Assembly: GCA_013400155.1 (NCBI GenBank)
Contig: VXBM01000219.1
Coordinates: 519,131 to 583,130 of the forward strand
DNA: 64,000 nt
Reading direction: 5' to 3'
Origin: Helopsaltes ochotensis
Lineage: Eukaryota > Chordata > Aves > Passeriformes > Locustellidae
Shown: one piece after another, positions 12,101-24,300 of the stretch
Layout of the letters: each line of letters begins with the position of its first letter
Numbering within the stretch: position 1 is the first letter of the stretch
Translations under genes and position numbers: made by a program
The notes under the pieces: generated by a model
Database searches by the model: none
Seen by the model: only the letters and a program-made list of their open reading frames with translations
What the model was told of the DNA's origin: nothing

Positions 12101-14229
12101 AAACTAAAGTGTCCACGTTCCTTCTAGAGCCTGCTGCTTACCAGCTCCATCCCAAATTCACTGGCATGGGAGAGGTTCTCAGAGCTTCTAACTTTTAGCC
12201 ATAAGCTCACAGCATACTGCATTAAATGCTGCCACCAGCTTCAATCAGGGAATGCAGGGTGCCTCTCAGCAAGAGAAGATGAGGAGGTTTAATTGGGACA
12301 TTCAAAGATGTGGACTTAATTAGGCAATTTTGTTCATCTTGCCTGGGGATAGGAGGAATCACTGCAAATAACCAATGGAAAGTTTTATGAGAACAGTTAA
12401 ATATCTCCTGCATCTTCTTGTTCTTTTCCATGCAGGCAGGAGCTCCTCAGACTACTTTCAACTGATACCAGGATTGCTTATCATTTACAAGTGCTGCTCC
12501 CATCACCCTTTCAGCAGCCTTGTTCTACTTGGCTATTTCCCCATTGGGACTGTGCATTCCCCTCTGTGATCCATAGTGGAGAGTAGCAAACCACTGTTTT
12601 GGGTCAGATATTTCATCTATGGGTGAGGTGATTCCCAAACTCTTCTCAGAAAAACTCTGGTTATATCATTTTCCAAAGAGATAGAGGTTTGCTTTCTTTT
12701 GTGATTTCCTCTTTCTGGCAAAAATCTGTGATCACTTTTTTCTGTGTAAAAGAAGCTATAGGTTTTTATTTGTGTTGAAATGCCTACAGATTTTTCAGTG
12801 AAAATTAATAAAACCTGGAATTAAAAGAACAAAGGGGATGTGCACTGAATATTTTTTCCATTTTTCAGTAAATGAAAAATCTTGACAAGAAATGTGTTGC
12901 ACATTTCTTTTTGTGTCTAGAAAAAACAATTTCTTGTCTAGCCCCTCTGTGTGTATAAAACACCTTGCCCTTTCCCCTCTCTAATGTTAAGATTTATAGG
13001 CTTCCTTTCCAAATGCTAGTCTTTCCTCCAATGAAGAAAAATAAAAACAGCAATAAATTTCCAAATTTAGTTGCCAAAACTAATTCATCATTTGAACATT
13101 GGCACCAGCTCTGATAAGATATGGACCTGCATCATTCAGCCTGTCCATGAATTTTTATTTAGTTACTGCTCTTACTCCATTGGGAAAAAAAGTTCTGCTG
13201 AAGCCAAATATTGGTGGGTCATTTTCCATCTAACAATTCCATATGTTACCTGCCAGGCCCCCATGAGACAGAGTTGTGGCTATTGGGAGCACTGCTCTGT
13301 TGCTCTGTATCTAGTTCCAGTCTCAGTACTGGGTATATAAAATTGAAATATTTCTCCTCTCTGCTCCCTTTTCATTTATAGCTTTATAAAAATCCCCAGG
13401 CTATGTCCCAAGTCCCACTTAATCTTTAGCTGTCTTTTAAACCAAGTACACAAACAGTTGTGATAAATAAAATAACACATTTATATAAACTATCCCATTC
13501 TCCTAATAGGTCTCCCTAAATTAACTTATGGCACCAGTAATCCATTAGTACATGCATCTGTATTTCTGATTTTCTGTAATATCTACTCAGGAATTTTAAA
13601 GATATAAGTCTCCAAGTCTATCAAACTTACAAACTTATTTTTCCAAAGTATCTCTATAAAACATAGATGTATAACTTTAATTTTTAGAAAAATTGTATGA
13701 GCATGAAAATTGTGTCCCACAGTAACCTCTTGCTGTATTTTTTTTCCTAAAAACATTTGGCTTCCTTATTTCTGATCTGACATGACCTGGTACAGTATTC
13801 ATGCTTCAGCAACCATCTATCTTGGCACACTTTGGATTTAGCTAAGAGACCTTTTCTTCCATGCTCAGAAATGTTTCTGTGAAAATTGGTAAACCAATCC
13901 AGTGGTAGTGGGGAGAGAGGCAGAAGTAGCAGCAAGAAACCATAAAATTCAAAGAACCTTTTTCCAAGGTGCTCCCCAAAACCAAGTGCTCCCCAAAGCA
14001 TGCTTCATCTCTCTCTTAGGGAACACACCTGGGGTGCTTAAAGTGACAGCCTAGTCACAGCTGAAAACCTAATCTGAGCTAGGAGGTGAGCCCTTCAGTG
14101 GCTGCTGAAGAGAGCCTCAGACTATAGCTCAGAGTCATTACTGCAGGGCTGTTGGTGTCCCTGCCCTGGTCTGTGGAATCCAAGCATGGGTGACTCCATT
14201 ACACTCAACACACCCCATCACCCTGCCCT
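9181..14229. other. Unique non-coding DNA
   Basis: No exon or clear interspersed repeat is recognised. Contents: a 12-base direct repeat (AGAAGGTTCTAG at 9,539-9,550 and 9,782-9,793) bracketing about 230 bases, and an 18-base tandem duplication at 13,964-13,998 whose shared core is AGTGCTCCCCAAA-like. Open frames are short and match no family known to me. Confidence 0.5.
13964..13998 (+). repeat. Two-copy 18-base tandem duplication
   Basis: Copy 1 starts CCAAGGTGCTCCCCAAAA and copy 2 starts CCAAGTGCTCCCCAAAG. They differ by a one-base indel and changes at the end. This looks like a local replication-slippage duplication. Confidence 0.7.
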
Positions 14230-14530
14230 TTGATTAATCTCAAACTTGGCTGGTTCTTTCAAGTTTCAGCTCTCGAGTAAGATCTGGAATGTCTCTTGGG
14301 CTATACTCGTGGCAAACATCTGTTGGGGTGTAGACCACGTGTGTGGTGGTGATGGGGGAAAAAATAGTGTGTGGAAACTTCTCTCTCTCCCCTCCACCCT
14401 CTTTGTCACCAATCCATTTCCATGGTTTAACATTTGTGATCTGTATAATCTGTTCCGCAGGCCCTATTTCTGGCTCACTCTGCAAGTTATTCTGTTTAAC
14501 AGGCCTTGCCAAAAGCGGTTGACGATAGCA
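14230..14530. other. Unique block open on both strands
   Basis: About 90 codons are open on the - strand (14,240-14,512, ending in residues TSQV) and about 95 on the + strand over the same DNA. Neither product resembles a known protein to me, and neither is bounded by convincing splice sites in a matching frame. It could be a conserved non-coding block or chance. It is not called as a gene. Confidence 0.2.
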
Positions 14531-14828
14531 TGAGGGAGAAGTCTAATGGCTTTCAGCTACACTTTTCACATGAAACCCTGGCTACAGAACTGACATGAAG
14601 TGAAATTACTGCTGAACTAGAATGTTCTCGTCTCATTCAGTGGAACCTGTTCTTACTGAGGTGTAACATCCTTCCCCCAGTGGCAGTGCATGCACAAACT
14701 GTTGAAGATCTGCAGATCTTCCCGATTTACGGCATTATCTAGCAAATGTTTTTGCTTTGCTGAGTGTACTAGAGATGTGCTCTTTCTACTTCACTGAACT
14801 AACTAGATCCCAGGCTTCTAGTGTGGGG

Positions 14829-14872
14829 TGGGTTTGGGGTTTTTTTATTGTTTTTTTTTTTCTTTTTTTTTT
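14829..14872 (+). repeat. T-rich low-complexity tract
   Basis: GGGTTTGGGG is followed by runs of 7, 11 and 10 T broken by single bases. It belongs to the same G4T7 word family as 6,863 and 33,604. Confidence 0.85.
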
Positions 14873-16734
14873 GCACTGTAGGTGGCTTGGATCTAGAAAC
14901 CTCAGGTAAAGTATCACTCATATTGTCTGTGATGCCTGACATGAGGTGAAAAAGGCCATTTCCAGCACTATCAAAAAATGACTGTAAAGAGACTCCATAA
15001 CTTCTTGAAGAAAGCAGCCTGTTGGCAATGCTGGTTAAAACTGGGGAAATCTGCTATAAGGTCGTGAGAATTCATTGCTGGGAAGCAGAAAGGTAGGAAT
15101 GGGGACAAAGTCACGTAAGCACCGCTGATGCCTCATGCCCCTGGCTCCTGAAAGCTTAGCTGCTCCTGTTAGAACTCCAAGGGGCAGTTTCAGTGGCAAT
15201 ACATGAGGTGGGAGTGGGCAACCCTATGACCAAGCAGAGCAATTTTGCTGCTCTGGTAGGGTGTAGATCCAATCTCCTCACTGCTGACCCATGAAAGGGC
15301 AGAAAACCAGAGCTTTTCTTCTGAGATCCTTACCAGACTGCAATTCTGATTAGTTGTGGCTGGGCAAGAATGCCAGGCTTCATTAGAAATTTCATCCTTT
15401 TGAAATTCCCCAGGAGCCAAACGAGGATAAAAAGAGCATCTACCGAACAGGGACAATAATGAACATGTAGGCTGCTGGCAACAATATGCAGAGGTACATC
15501 CTGGTGTTGCTCCCTAATATTCTCCATTAACAGCCCACAGGCATCCTGGGGAAGGAAATACAGCAGACCAAAGGCCAGAGAACAGACAAAACAGGAAAGG
15601 TACAAGCATTCAAGACCCCTTGCAAATGAATCTGATTTATTAAAATGTATCCCACCTTCAGACAGAAACTTTATCATGTGCCCTCCTGACCTTTTGTCCT
15701 CCTGTCTCTCTCCTTTAAGCCTATTGCCTAGACGGAGTTCTGTCTTGGCATTTGTAACCATCTCATTTTATCAAAATTGTTTGTTCTTTGACTAGATCTT
15801 TTTCTCATGCCCCTTCAATTTGAGCCAGCTGAATTTTGCTTGGTCTCCACTATTTCTTTTTCTGCTGTCAGTGAGTATGGGAATGGAGGAGTTTGCCTTC
15901 TTTTTGTCATTTCTGTAACTCCTTCCAAGCAGCTGGAATTTATTTTAATAAAGTTAATTTCAATGGAGCCTGGAGCCATAATACATGAGGCTGTGATCTC
16001 AGACGAGCTCATAAATTAAGTAGGGTCAGCTCTGGTCGCTGTATGCATAGGAGACCTCCAAGGACACCCTGTGTGCTGCTCAGCCTGTGCCAAGGCTGCA
16101 GCGACTGCCAGATTGTGCCTGCCCAGGAGGCTGTCTCCTTCGGTATGCTGTCTCTGGCCACTGCCAGATGCTTCAGAGGGAGATACATGATCCCTGCATT
16201 GGGAGAGTTATTCTTAACTGATCTTAAGATCCTTCTAGACCCTTGTGGCATGAAGCTGCTGCCCTGCTGTCTCACGTGTGCAAGGGTAGCTGGGGCACTG
16301 GGTGCTGGCTGCTTACACAACGCCTTACACTTGCTGACAGTCATACAAAAGGCTGCTCTGCCACCAGCCCCATCCCAAACTTCACTGTCTGTCCTGAAGG
16401 GTGAACGCACCACAGAGGTATCTTCACCTCGTGAGGGAAGGAGCCAACCTGTACACACCTTTGCAGTTATCCCCCTGAAGCTACATAGCAAGTATGTGTT
16501 CTTAAAAGGTACAGAATCTTGTCATAAAGACTCCAAAAGATGGTGACCTCCACTGTTATGCTGTAGTAGTTCTGACTTCCCAGAAATTACAACTTATTTG
16601 AATTAGAAAGAACTTTGTCTGTTGAACTTTCAGCTGTTGGTTCACATTATGTCTCTGACAGAAAGTACTGAAATGCCTGTCTGCTTGCCTCCTCCGCTTA
16701 TTAAATGCTTTTCTGTGTGTAAATCCCTATATTC
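14873..16734. other. Unique non-coding DNA
   Basis: Frames of 140-167 codons are open on both strands around 15,330-15,761 and 16,009-16,546, but the products are unlike any family I know and mirror each other across strands. A short AT-rich piece at about 15,930-16,015 (TTTTAATAAAGTTAATTTCA, then CATAATACATGAG) could be regulatory. Nothing firm is seen. Confidence 0.45.
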
Positions 16735-16800
16735 AGCAATTATGTCACCTCTAAAACTTCTCTTCTGTAGGCTGAATTAATTGACTAGAATAAGCCGTAC
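16735..16800 (-). mobile_element. Possible very old CR1 scrap
   Basis: The words ATGTCACCTCTAAAACTTCT and CTTCTGTAGGCTGAATTA resemble the reverse-complemented CR1 stretch that reads 'GTC(A/C)CCTC..ACCTTCTCTTCTCCAGGCTGAA'. Only about 50 bases are convincing and there is no terminal octamer, so chance or another LINE is possible. Confidence 0.35.
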
Positions 16801-17789
16801 ATTTGAAGTCTTGTTTTCCAGTTCTTGTGGTCCCAACTACAGATAGCCCAGCTCAGCGATAAAGCCTGTGTGCTTTGATATCCTGCAGCGTGTTTTTAAT
16901 TCAGATTACAATAAAATCCACTGATTAGCAGTAAAATAATCCTTTAGGCTATGTTCCACAGTGGTTTTTCTTCATCAGTGAACCTACTAATTTAACCTTT
17001 CCCCTCCCAAGTTGAGGAAACTCCCAAAAATACTAGACATTTTTTCCTGTTAACATTTAACAGCTTTTCTAATACCTTGATCTTGACTTAGTGTTTAAAG
17101 CAACTATGAGACATGGTCTCTTTTTTCTGAAATAGCACGATGTGGATAGAGAGGCCCTCAAAGAGCAGGAAGGCCTCCAGGTCCGGAACTTTCAAAAGCT
17201 GTCCTGTGACCTTCCCACTACAGAGGGATGTACCAAGCTCAGGAGAAGCCTCTTCCCTTTTATTATAGTCTCTGGTGGTGTTGAGTGAGATAGGACTATT
17301 TGTTTTCCTTCTCTTGTTTTTCTAGTCCCTTTTCCTCTTGCTGTAGTGTGCTACTTCTCCAGCGGTGGAATCACAGTTTGCAGAGAGATATTGTTCACCG
17401 AAAGATTAAATCTGTAGCACTGCTCTGCTTCTCACTTCTCTTTCTTGATGCTTTTTCTTTTGCATAGTTTCAAGATTATCTCAAAATTTCAGAAGAAACG
17501 AACTAGAGTCAAATGCTGTTTGAGCAGGCATTATGTGGGCTTTTCCACTGACAAAACTGATAACATTTCTGATTTCTTTCCAGAGATTTGTTTAGTGATT
17601 CTCTTCATTTTTTTTTCTCAGCCTAGAAATCTGCTGTCTGGAGTGCTGAGTGTTTCAGTTTTTATTGCTTTGAATGTGAAACACATCAATAACAGCCTCT
17701 ATATAACAGAGAGGCAGATGCTAATCTCCAAGTATCACTTGACTTTGAGTTTGTTTGGTATCTGAATCTGTCTGCAAAGGGGCTGTGGC

Positions 17790-17880
17790 GAAATGAGGCA
17801 TTAATGCTTGTCACTAATTAGCTTCCTCACCTTCTCAGTGTCCATCTGTGCCATCACCTGAGAAATGGTGCTTGCATAGT
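17790..17880. promoter_or_regulatory. Candidate element with a homeodomain-site cluster
   Basis: GCATTAATGC (17,798-17,807) and CTAATTAG (17,814-17,821) are both self-complementary and lie six bases apart, giving two homeodomain-type sites in 24 bases. The flank GGGGCTGTGGCGAAATGAG and the sequence to 17,880 are unique, non-repetitive DNA. Palindromes of this size are common by chance. The pairing and spacing are what make it worth listing. Confidence 0.28.
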
Positions 17881-18599
17881 GTCAGGAGTGGCAAATATTC
17901 TGGATCTGGATACCAGTGCTGATGTACACTCCTGAAGTTCTGTCTGGGTGATGACAAGGACTCAGCCAGATGGTTTTGCTTGAGAATGACTGAATATACT
18001 CTGTAAGGGCTGTGTTTTATTTTCTTCCTGCAGCAAAGAAGATACTCTTCAGCATCCAGCCTGCATTTAATTATAATTTTTCCCAGGGTTAGTGTCCAGG
18101 GTATATTGCACTATCTCTTGTATTTTGTGGTGTTGGTATCAGGAGGTTGTCCCTGATTTCAGGTGTGCTACAGGAGCTTTCTTAGTAGCTATTGGGTGTT
18201 CTGGATGAGTGGTCTGAAGTGGCAGAGACTGTTATGCTACTTAAATGGTTGATGCAGGAGAAAGGTATACTGAGTCGAGTCAAACCAAATGGAGAGTGGG
18301 AGGAAGTTGAGTCAGAGGTTCTAAACATGCATCAAGAAGGAAACTTCAAACATTTTTCTCCTCCTCTTCTGCAGAAACAAACAGAATTCTGTAATGATCT
18401 CAGATGTGTTGTGTGAATGGGCGTGGATGTGGGTGACTGTGAGTGTCTCCATAACATGCTACAGATGTTTTTCTGTTTGCTTGTTTGCTCTGGACATTTT
18501 GCTCAGTTCAGCTTTGTATTGTTTTCTAGACCGTTATAAAATAGCTCATCCTCTGGCACTGGCACTACTTGGTGAAGGTATAGCATCCACTGATTTCAC
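17881..18599. other. Unique non-coding DNA
   Basis: No gene, repeat or notable motif is recognised. Confidence 0.45.
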
Positions 18600-19215
18600 A
18601 TTTACCACCTCTTGAGATTAGGAAGAGCTGCCTTCCTATGCCAGACTGCACCAACAGGCTCTGCAACATTCCCTGCCCCCAGCAAGGGTTTTGGCTGCCT
18701 GTGCCCAGGAGCAGGTCTGCTATGTGCAGCTGTAACCTGGAGTGGGACACTGTGAAACAAGCTGTGTGAGATCTGTGTGGAGCCTTGGCAGGGTCCCCCC
18801 TGGAGAGACTTGGGAGAGTGGTGAGAGTCCCTGTAACCTCCGGCCCTTTGTCCTTACTGCAGCCATGTTGTGCATATGCCTGGCCATGCTCCTACCCCCT
18901 GGTGCCTGACCCAGTCACTGGAATTCATAGCCTGACTGGAGAGCAGCCTTGCCTTTGAGGACTTGTCTGGCAACTGCTGGCCTGAGTCCAGCCCTGATTA
19001 GAGTCACTGGACATGCTCTGCTTCCTTGCTCCTGCACTGCAGCCCTGCACTCGTGGGTGGGAGCACTGCCCTGCCTGCCCTGCTGTCACCCTCAGCCCTT
19101 GCAGAGCAGCCCTCTCCTGCTGCTCTGACACCCTGCATCTGGCAAAGCCACAACCGAGATATGCAGGGCATCCCAAGCTTGTACTAATAAAACCTTTACA
19201 ACATCCCTCACCACG
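18600..19215 (+). other. GC-rich block ending in AATAAA
   Basis: This stretch is visibly richer in G and C than its flanks (many CTG/CCTGC words) and ends with a polyadenylation signal (AATAAA at 19,186-19,191) followed by a CA/TCCCTCACC tail. It has no usable long frame and no family I recognise. Candidates are a decayed long terminal repeat of an endogenous retrovirus, the last exon of a non-coding transcript, or simply a GC-rich patch. Boundaries are approximate. Confidence 0.25.
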
Positions 19216-21226
19216 ATGTGTTTTTGAAATGCATCCAAGAGGTTAAAGACTTGATTTGGAATACTAATTGCCTCCATTAAGCCAAGCTTTTTTGGTGATT
19301 TTCAAGCTTCTAGGGAAAGGAAAAGCCTACATCAGAGATGGAGGGAGACTTTCGAAAGACAAGATTGGCTTTTCAGACATAATATCACAACTTCAAAGTT
19401 CACTAGCTAGCACCGGTAGCACATGATTTATTTCAAAATAGTTCCATGTGATGGAGTATTTTGAGAGGTCATATGTGCCTTTTGTGGGATTGTTTAAATA
19501 TGTTTGGTTTATGGAAAGTCAGTTATCAGCAGTCCCAGCCTCAATGCATTGATGAGTGATGCAAACTGTACAATAGGTACAGTATCTCATAGTGCTCTGC
19601 ATGGTTATTCACAGGGTTCTACACACAAGAGTGTTTTAAAATAGGACCTCCTTATACCTTTTATTTCCAAATAACACTGACAGCACTTCAGAGATCTTAC
19701 AGTTCCTGTGAGAGAAGCCTTCCAGCAAAAAAATGGGAATTACTCTGGTTATCTTCCATGTGGGCTGGGCCAAGCTTACTTTACCACAGCCTTTAGAAAA
19801 GTATTTTCCAGCTGCTCCTTTTTTTCTGACCAAAGAGACTGAAAACAGAGTCTGGAACAAAAGCATCTTACAAAATGCTTACAAAAAAACAAAAGCCCTG
19901 GAGGAGATAGAAGGAGGCCATGTGAAGAGGGATTTTCTGGCTGTGATCCCCTTTTTGGTTTCCAAAGCCCTTGTCATATTCTGCATTCCATCTAATCCCC
20001 CAGATTTAGATCCTAGTACCACTGGGGTAATCTGTGTGTCCTTTTCCAATCAGCAAATGGAGTAGCTTGCTAGCTGGGGGTGACTAACTCCTACTGCCCA
20101 GAAATTCTCTTGACTGCTATGAGTTCCCACCACACTGACTGAATGGACTTTGCTTGGAGTAACAGGCCCTGACTCCTAAGATGAAGCAGGTAAGGGAAGA
20201 AGAATACAGCAGCTGACCTGATTCCTGACTTTCCAACATGTAAGTATCCTAAACTGTGGGAAAAACTCATCCACGCTTCTTGAAGTCTCCACAATCTCTT
20301 CTTTGTGTCCTCTTCCAGGGCAGAACTGACAGGAACTGAGACAACAATCAGCCTGTATACTTAATTAGTGCAATTTCCCTTGAGTGGCTGCTGCTTTTAG
20401 GCATAGATATAATCTGCTGTGCGTGACATCCATATCATAGATATTTGGAATAAAAGGTGGGAAAATATCTCCTTTTTCTGTGTGCTATCTCATCCATTCC
20501 TCTTTGGTCACTGGGGGTGTCCTCTGCAGTCAAAATAGGACTGGGGGAAAGTACTGATGGGAGCTCAAAGGCACAGCCTAATGTGTCTTGCCAAAATAAG
20601 TACTTGGGAAAGGCATAGAACTTCTCTGTCTCTGTAACCCCCTTTCCATGCAGCCGAATCTGGGTAAGTGGTTCTGTGTGACTGCAATTATAAGGTCCAT
20701 GCCTGCATCTACAAGCAAGTTCTAAATACCAAGAACATGAACCTGGGAGAAGCTTGAAGTTCCATACAGATGTGGCAGGACCAGCAACTCAAGAAGCAGT
20801 TAAAAGTGCATCACTGAAGAAGAAAGTTTATTATGTAGTGAGTATTGCATTTGTTTAACAATGCAAAGAGACACGTATTATGAAATCAAACTCTTGAGAT
20901 GAGTCCCAGTTCACCAAACCCACCTGTTTAACTGTATCCACATTGCCACAGACCCTCAGCTGGACCCCTGGGCAGGTGAAGTCAGCAGAGTGTGGACATG
21001 GATGCTCCCCACCTGGTGCTTCCTTGCTGTGGCCTTGCAATGTAGGACTACATATCAAATTTCAGTGGGTGTTTTTCCTAGTTCCTCTTGAAAAGCTGGC
21101 ACCCACTGAACTTTACCCAATGACTTCATTACACAGCTATAATTAGTTTTCTGATGATCTCCCTCTTAGCCATTGGGACCATTTAAGGGTAGACTTATCT
21201 ACCTGTGGTCCATTATTCTACATGTG
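19216..21226. other. Unique non-coding DNA
   Basis: No repeat or exon is recognised. The 110-codon + frame at 19,733-20,065 has no recognisable domain. Confidence 0.5.
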
Positions 21227-21348
21227 TTTGGATGAGGCCTTGAGCCTTATCCACAACCTGGGAAGTGTCTCTGCCCATGGCAGAGCAGGTGAGACTAGAT
21301 GACCTTTAAGGTTCATTCCAGCCTCTTAACACTCTAGGATTCTATGAT
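21227..21348 (+). mobile_element. CR1 LINE 3' end, sense orientation
   Basis: It reads TTTGGATGAGGCCTTGAGC, 'CTGGGAAGTGTCTCTGCCCATGG' and 'AGACTAGATGACCTTTAAGG', and ends in GGATTCTATGATT, the CR1 terminal octamer motif. All are in the sense order of the avian CR1 3' UTR, so the element lies on the + strand, truncated to about 120 bases. It has no coding content. Confidence 0.93.
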
Positions 21349-24300
21349 TGTTAAAATTATTTTTCCATGCCATGTTCTGGTCCCCTTCTATGGGACAATC
21401 ACATCAAGCTTTGTCATCTTTGAGTCTAAGGGTCTGAGATCAAAGCAGCTGGGATTGATCCTGCTCCTATAAATTAGCTGTTTTGACCAATGCTCAGGAG
21501 AGTCTTGTTCATACAGTTTAGCTGCATTTGGGCATGGGGAGGTGAGGGGGTAGCTTAGCTCATCCTGACTCAAATGTGAGTGTAGCTTGTTATGGTTCTA
21601 CACATCCAGCTACTACTGTTAGCAGTGGCTAATTCTATAATACGGTGTCTATTGCTCCACTTCTTTTTTTATCTGGTTCCTTTGTTCCTAGCCACATTTC
21701 AAAAACATGGTTTCTTAAACTCTGCTCCCACTTCTCAGTTACTGCCATTCCTCTTTCAGGGAGTAACCTGCATTGTCATAATGAGCTGTTGAATACTCCA
21801 GGGGAAGCCTAATCACAACACTAATTTAAAATACGAGGCATAGTATTGCTTCCCCTGGGGATGAGGAAGAGTTAACAGTTTGAAGACAGTCAAACACTGA
21901 TTCTAAACGGGGCTGCAGCCCTTTCAGAATCAGCTGTTCTTTTTTGATAGGTTTTTTGAATGGGAGGACTTAAAGAGGCTTCTAAGTAGCAATTTGGAGG
22001 GTAAGTATTAACTAATGTTTGATACTTTATTACAGTGCTAGAGGGCACTGTACTGTTTATGGATCAAATATAATAGCTAGGAGCTAGACAGTTGAATGGC
22101 TTGAGATTCCTTTGCACATTTTGTTAAAGAGACATGCTAATCCTGACAGTGTTGTAACTCATAATAATTGCTCTCTCCCTGTGCCAGACACTCTCTGTGT
22201 TTAATTCTTTGTTGTTCTGACACTGTGGACTCCTTTCTTCTGAAGATGTGCAAGAAAATGTAAAGTGCTGCCATTCTGTATAGAAAAACATTCTGCATTT
22301 AGTTTGCACTGGTGCAAATGTCTGTATGTGGTTCAGGCCACATGAAGTCTGCATTTGCTTGTCTAAGTACGACAGTGGGCAGCAGCCCTCCATGGAAATG
22401 GTCCTCTGTCCAGTTAGATCAGCTTTGGAGTTGATAGATAAGGATGAAATGTACTTCTAACTGCTGTCAGTTCAGATAAACACAACTTAAAGCCCTTTTT
22501 ACAGAATGCCACCAGTTGTCTTACAACACAATCAGAAAGCTGGTGTCCATCACTGTGACTAAACAATTGTCACCTTGTGCACTTCAGTGTTACGTTTATC
22601 TCTGGGGAAAATAGTTTCATCTCTGCTGATGGACTTCTGGATTGAAAACAGGAAATAGTGACACTATCTGAAAATTCATACCTTGTCTACAAAGTTTTTT
22701 GAAAGTTTGTTAACACTTTTTCCCCAAGATGTGGTTTCATAAACGAAACATTCATGCATTTGTTTAAAATATTAAAATAGTTTTATTTTTAGATTAGAAT
22801 TCAATTTCAAAGTTAAATATTCCCTTTGTAAAATCTGTCTGTTTTTTCCTCTTATTCTCACTTTCAATTTTTTCTTACTAGAAAGAGAGAAAAAAAGAAA
22901 GGTGGGGATTTTACGTGCTTTTTAGAAATATTTGTAATTATCAAACTTCCTACAACTATTTCTCTTCTTTATAAAGTTTTGAAAACTCAATTTCTAAATT
23001 TTCACGTAGAAACTTCTTTTAAAGTAATTTGACTAGTTCTCTTTCTGAACTTCAAGCAGTGTTATCATGTAAGTTCTTCCTGTATAATGAAAACACAAAG
23101 AAAAGTATGTTATTGCTGTTTCTGGCCATCACCAAAAATATCAGTCCCAGACAGTGATATCATGACAGCAAAGCAAACCTTGAATGATGAACAGTTTGTG
23201 CTTTTACATGGTCCCAAATAGCAATACACACAGTTAGCAGACCCACGAAATCCACTGTCCGGAAGATTTGTTGCAATGGGTGAAAGTGTCTTAGGAAGGA
23301 GTTATCTGGCAGCACGTGTGTTGTGGGTTTGGACTTGGGTCACTGCCCAAGTGCACTGAAGAGACATTCAACTGAAGCTCAGGGAGACCCAAAACTGTGA
23401 GGGTTAGCACCAACAGGGTAGTTGTTCCTATAAAAATAATATCTTTAATTGCCATTTTTAACTGCAATTTTCCTTTTCTTTTCCAAATTGTGTGAATTAA
23501 GTCTGAAGGAAGAAGATCACACCAAACACCTGAACTGTCTTCAGTGGCCTTTCCTACCTTTCAGAATATGACTTCTTTCTTCACCTTGCGTGGCTGTGCC
23601 TGCAAATCCCATCTTGCACGTTCCCAGGTGCCTGTTTCCAGTGCAATTTCTGCTTGGCAATGAACTGCTATTTTTTCTGCTTCCCCTCCCATCCCCCAGC
23701 CCATGTTCTAAGCAGCTGTGAAGTGGGCTGATCCATCTCAGGAAAAAATCTAGCTGTTGGCCTGACAGAGGAGGAGAATTAGCTCTCCACACTGCTCTGC
23801 ATCCCATGGTCCTTTCTTCTTCTTTCCTTTTCCCTTTCCGTTTTCCCTTTCATCTCAGCTTCCCTTTTTATTTCCCTGCTGCTGCCTTAGAAACTATGGT
23901 GCTCTCTCATTTTATTCTCCCCACACCCATATTCATGGATTGAAGACTGATCAGAATCATGGAGGAAATTTTTCCAAGTCCAAAGAATTGTTTTGAGAAG
24001 TGGCTGGTAATTTTTTACATGTTGGGTTTTGCTAGGGAGATACTTCACAATTATGCTGGGTTTGATTAAAATGGCAGCTCACACCAGCTAAGTGAGAAAG
24101 ACACCAGTACAGTCTGACCTTCACCTGGAAGGTGGACAAGGAACTTGAGGGTGGATTTATAATGTTTCAGGAAGTCTCTTCCAAGACGTATGCATCTCCC
24201 TCTCTAAAATGCATGAAATGTCAATGATTCCCACATACTAGAAAATGGTTTCCTTACTAGCTGTGGCACATTTGTGATTATTTTATAAGGGTTTCATTTG

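Noticed and set aside
15330..15761. 143-codon - strand frame with a hydrophobic middle
   Set aside because: No recognisable family, no exon borders in frame, and it overlaps another open - frame. Treated as chance.
16009..16546. Open frames of 160-167 codons on both strands
   Set aside because: They mirror each other over the same DNA and neither product is recognisable. This is typical of chance in stop-poor sequence.
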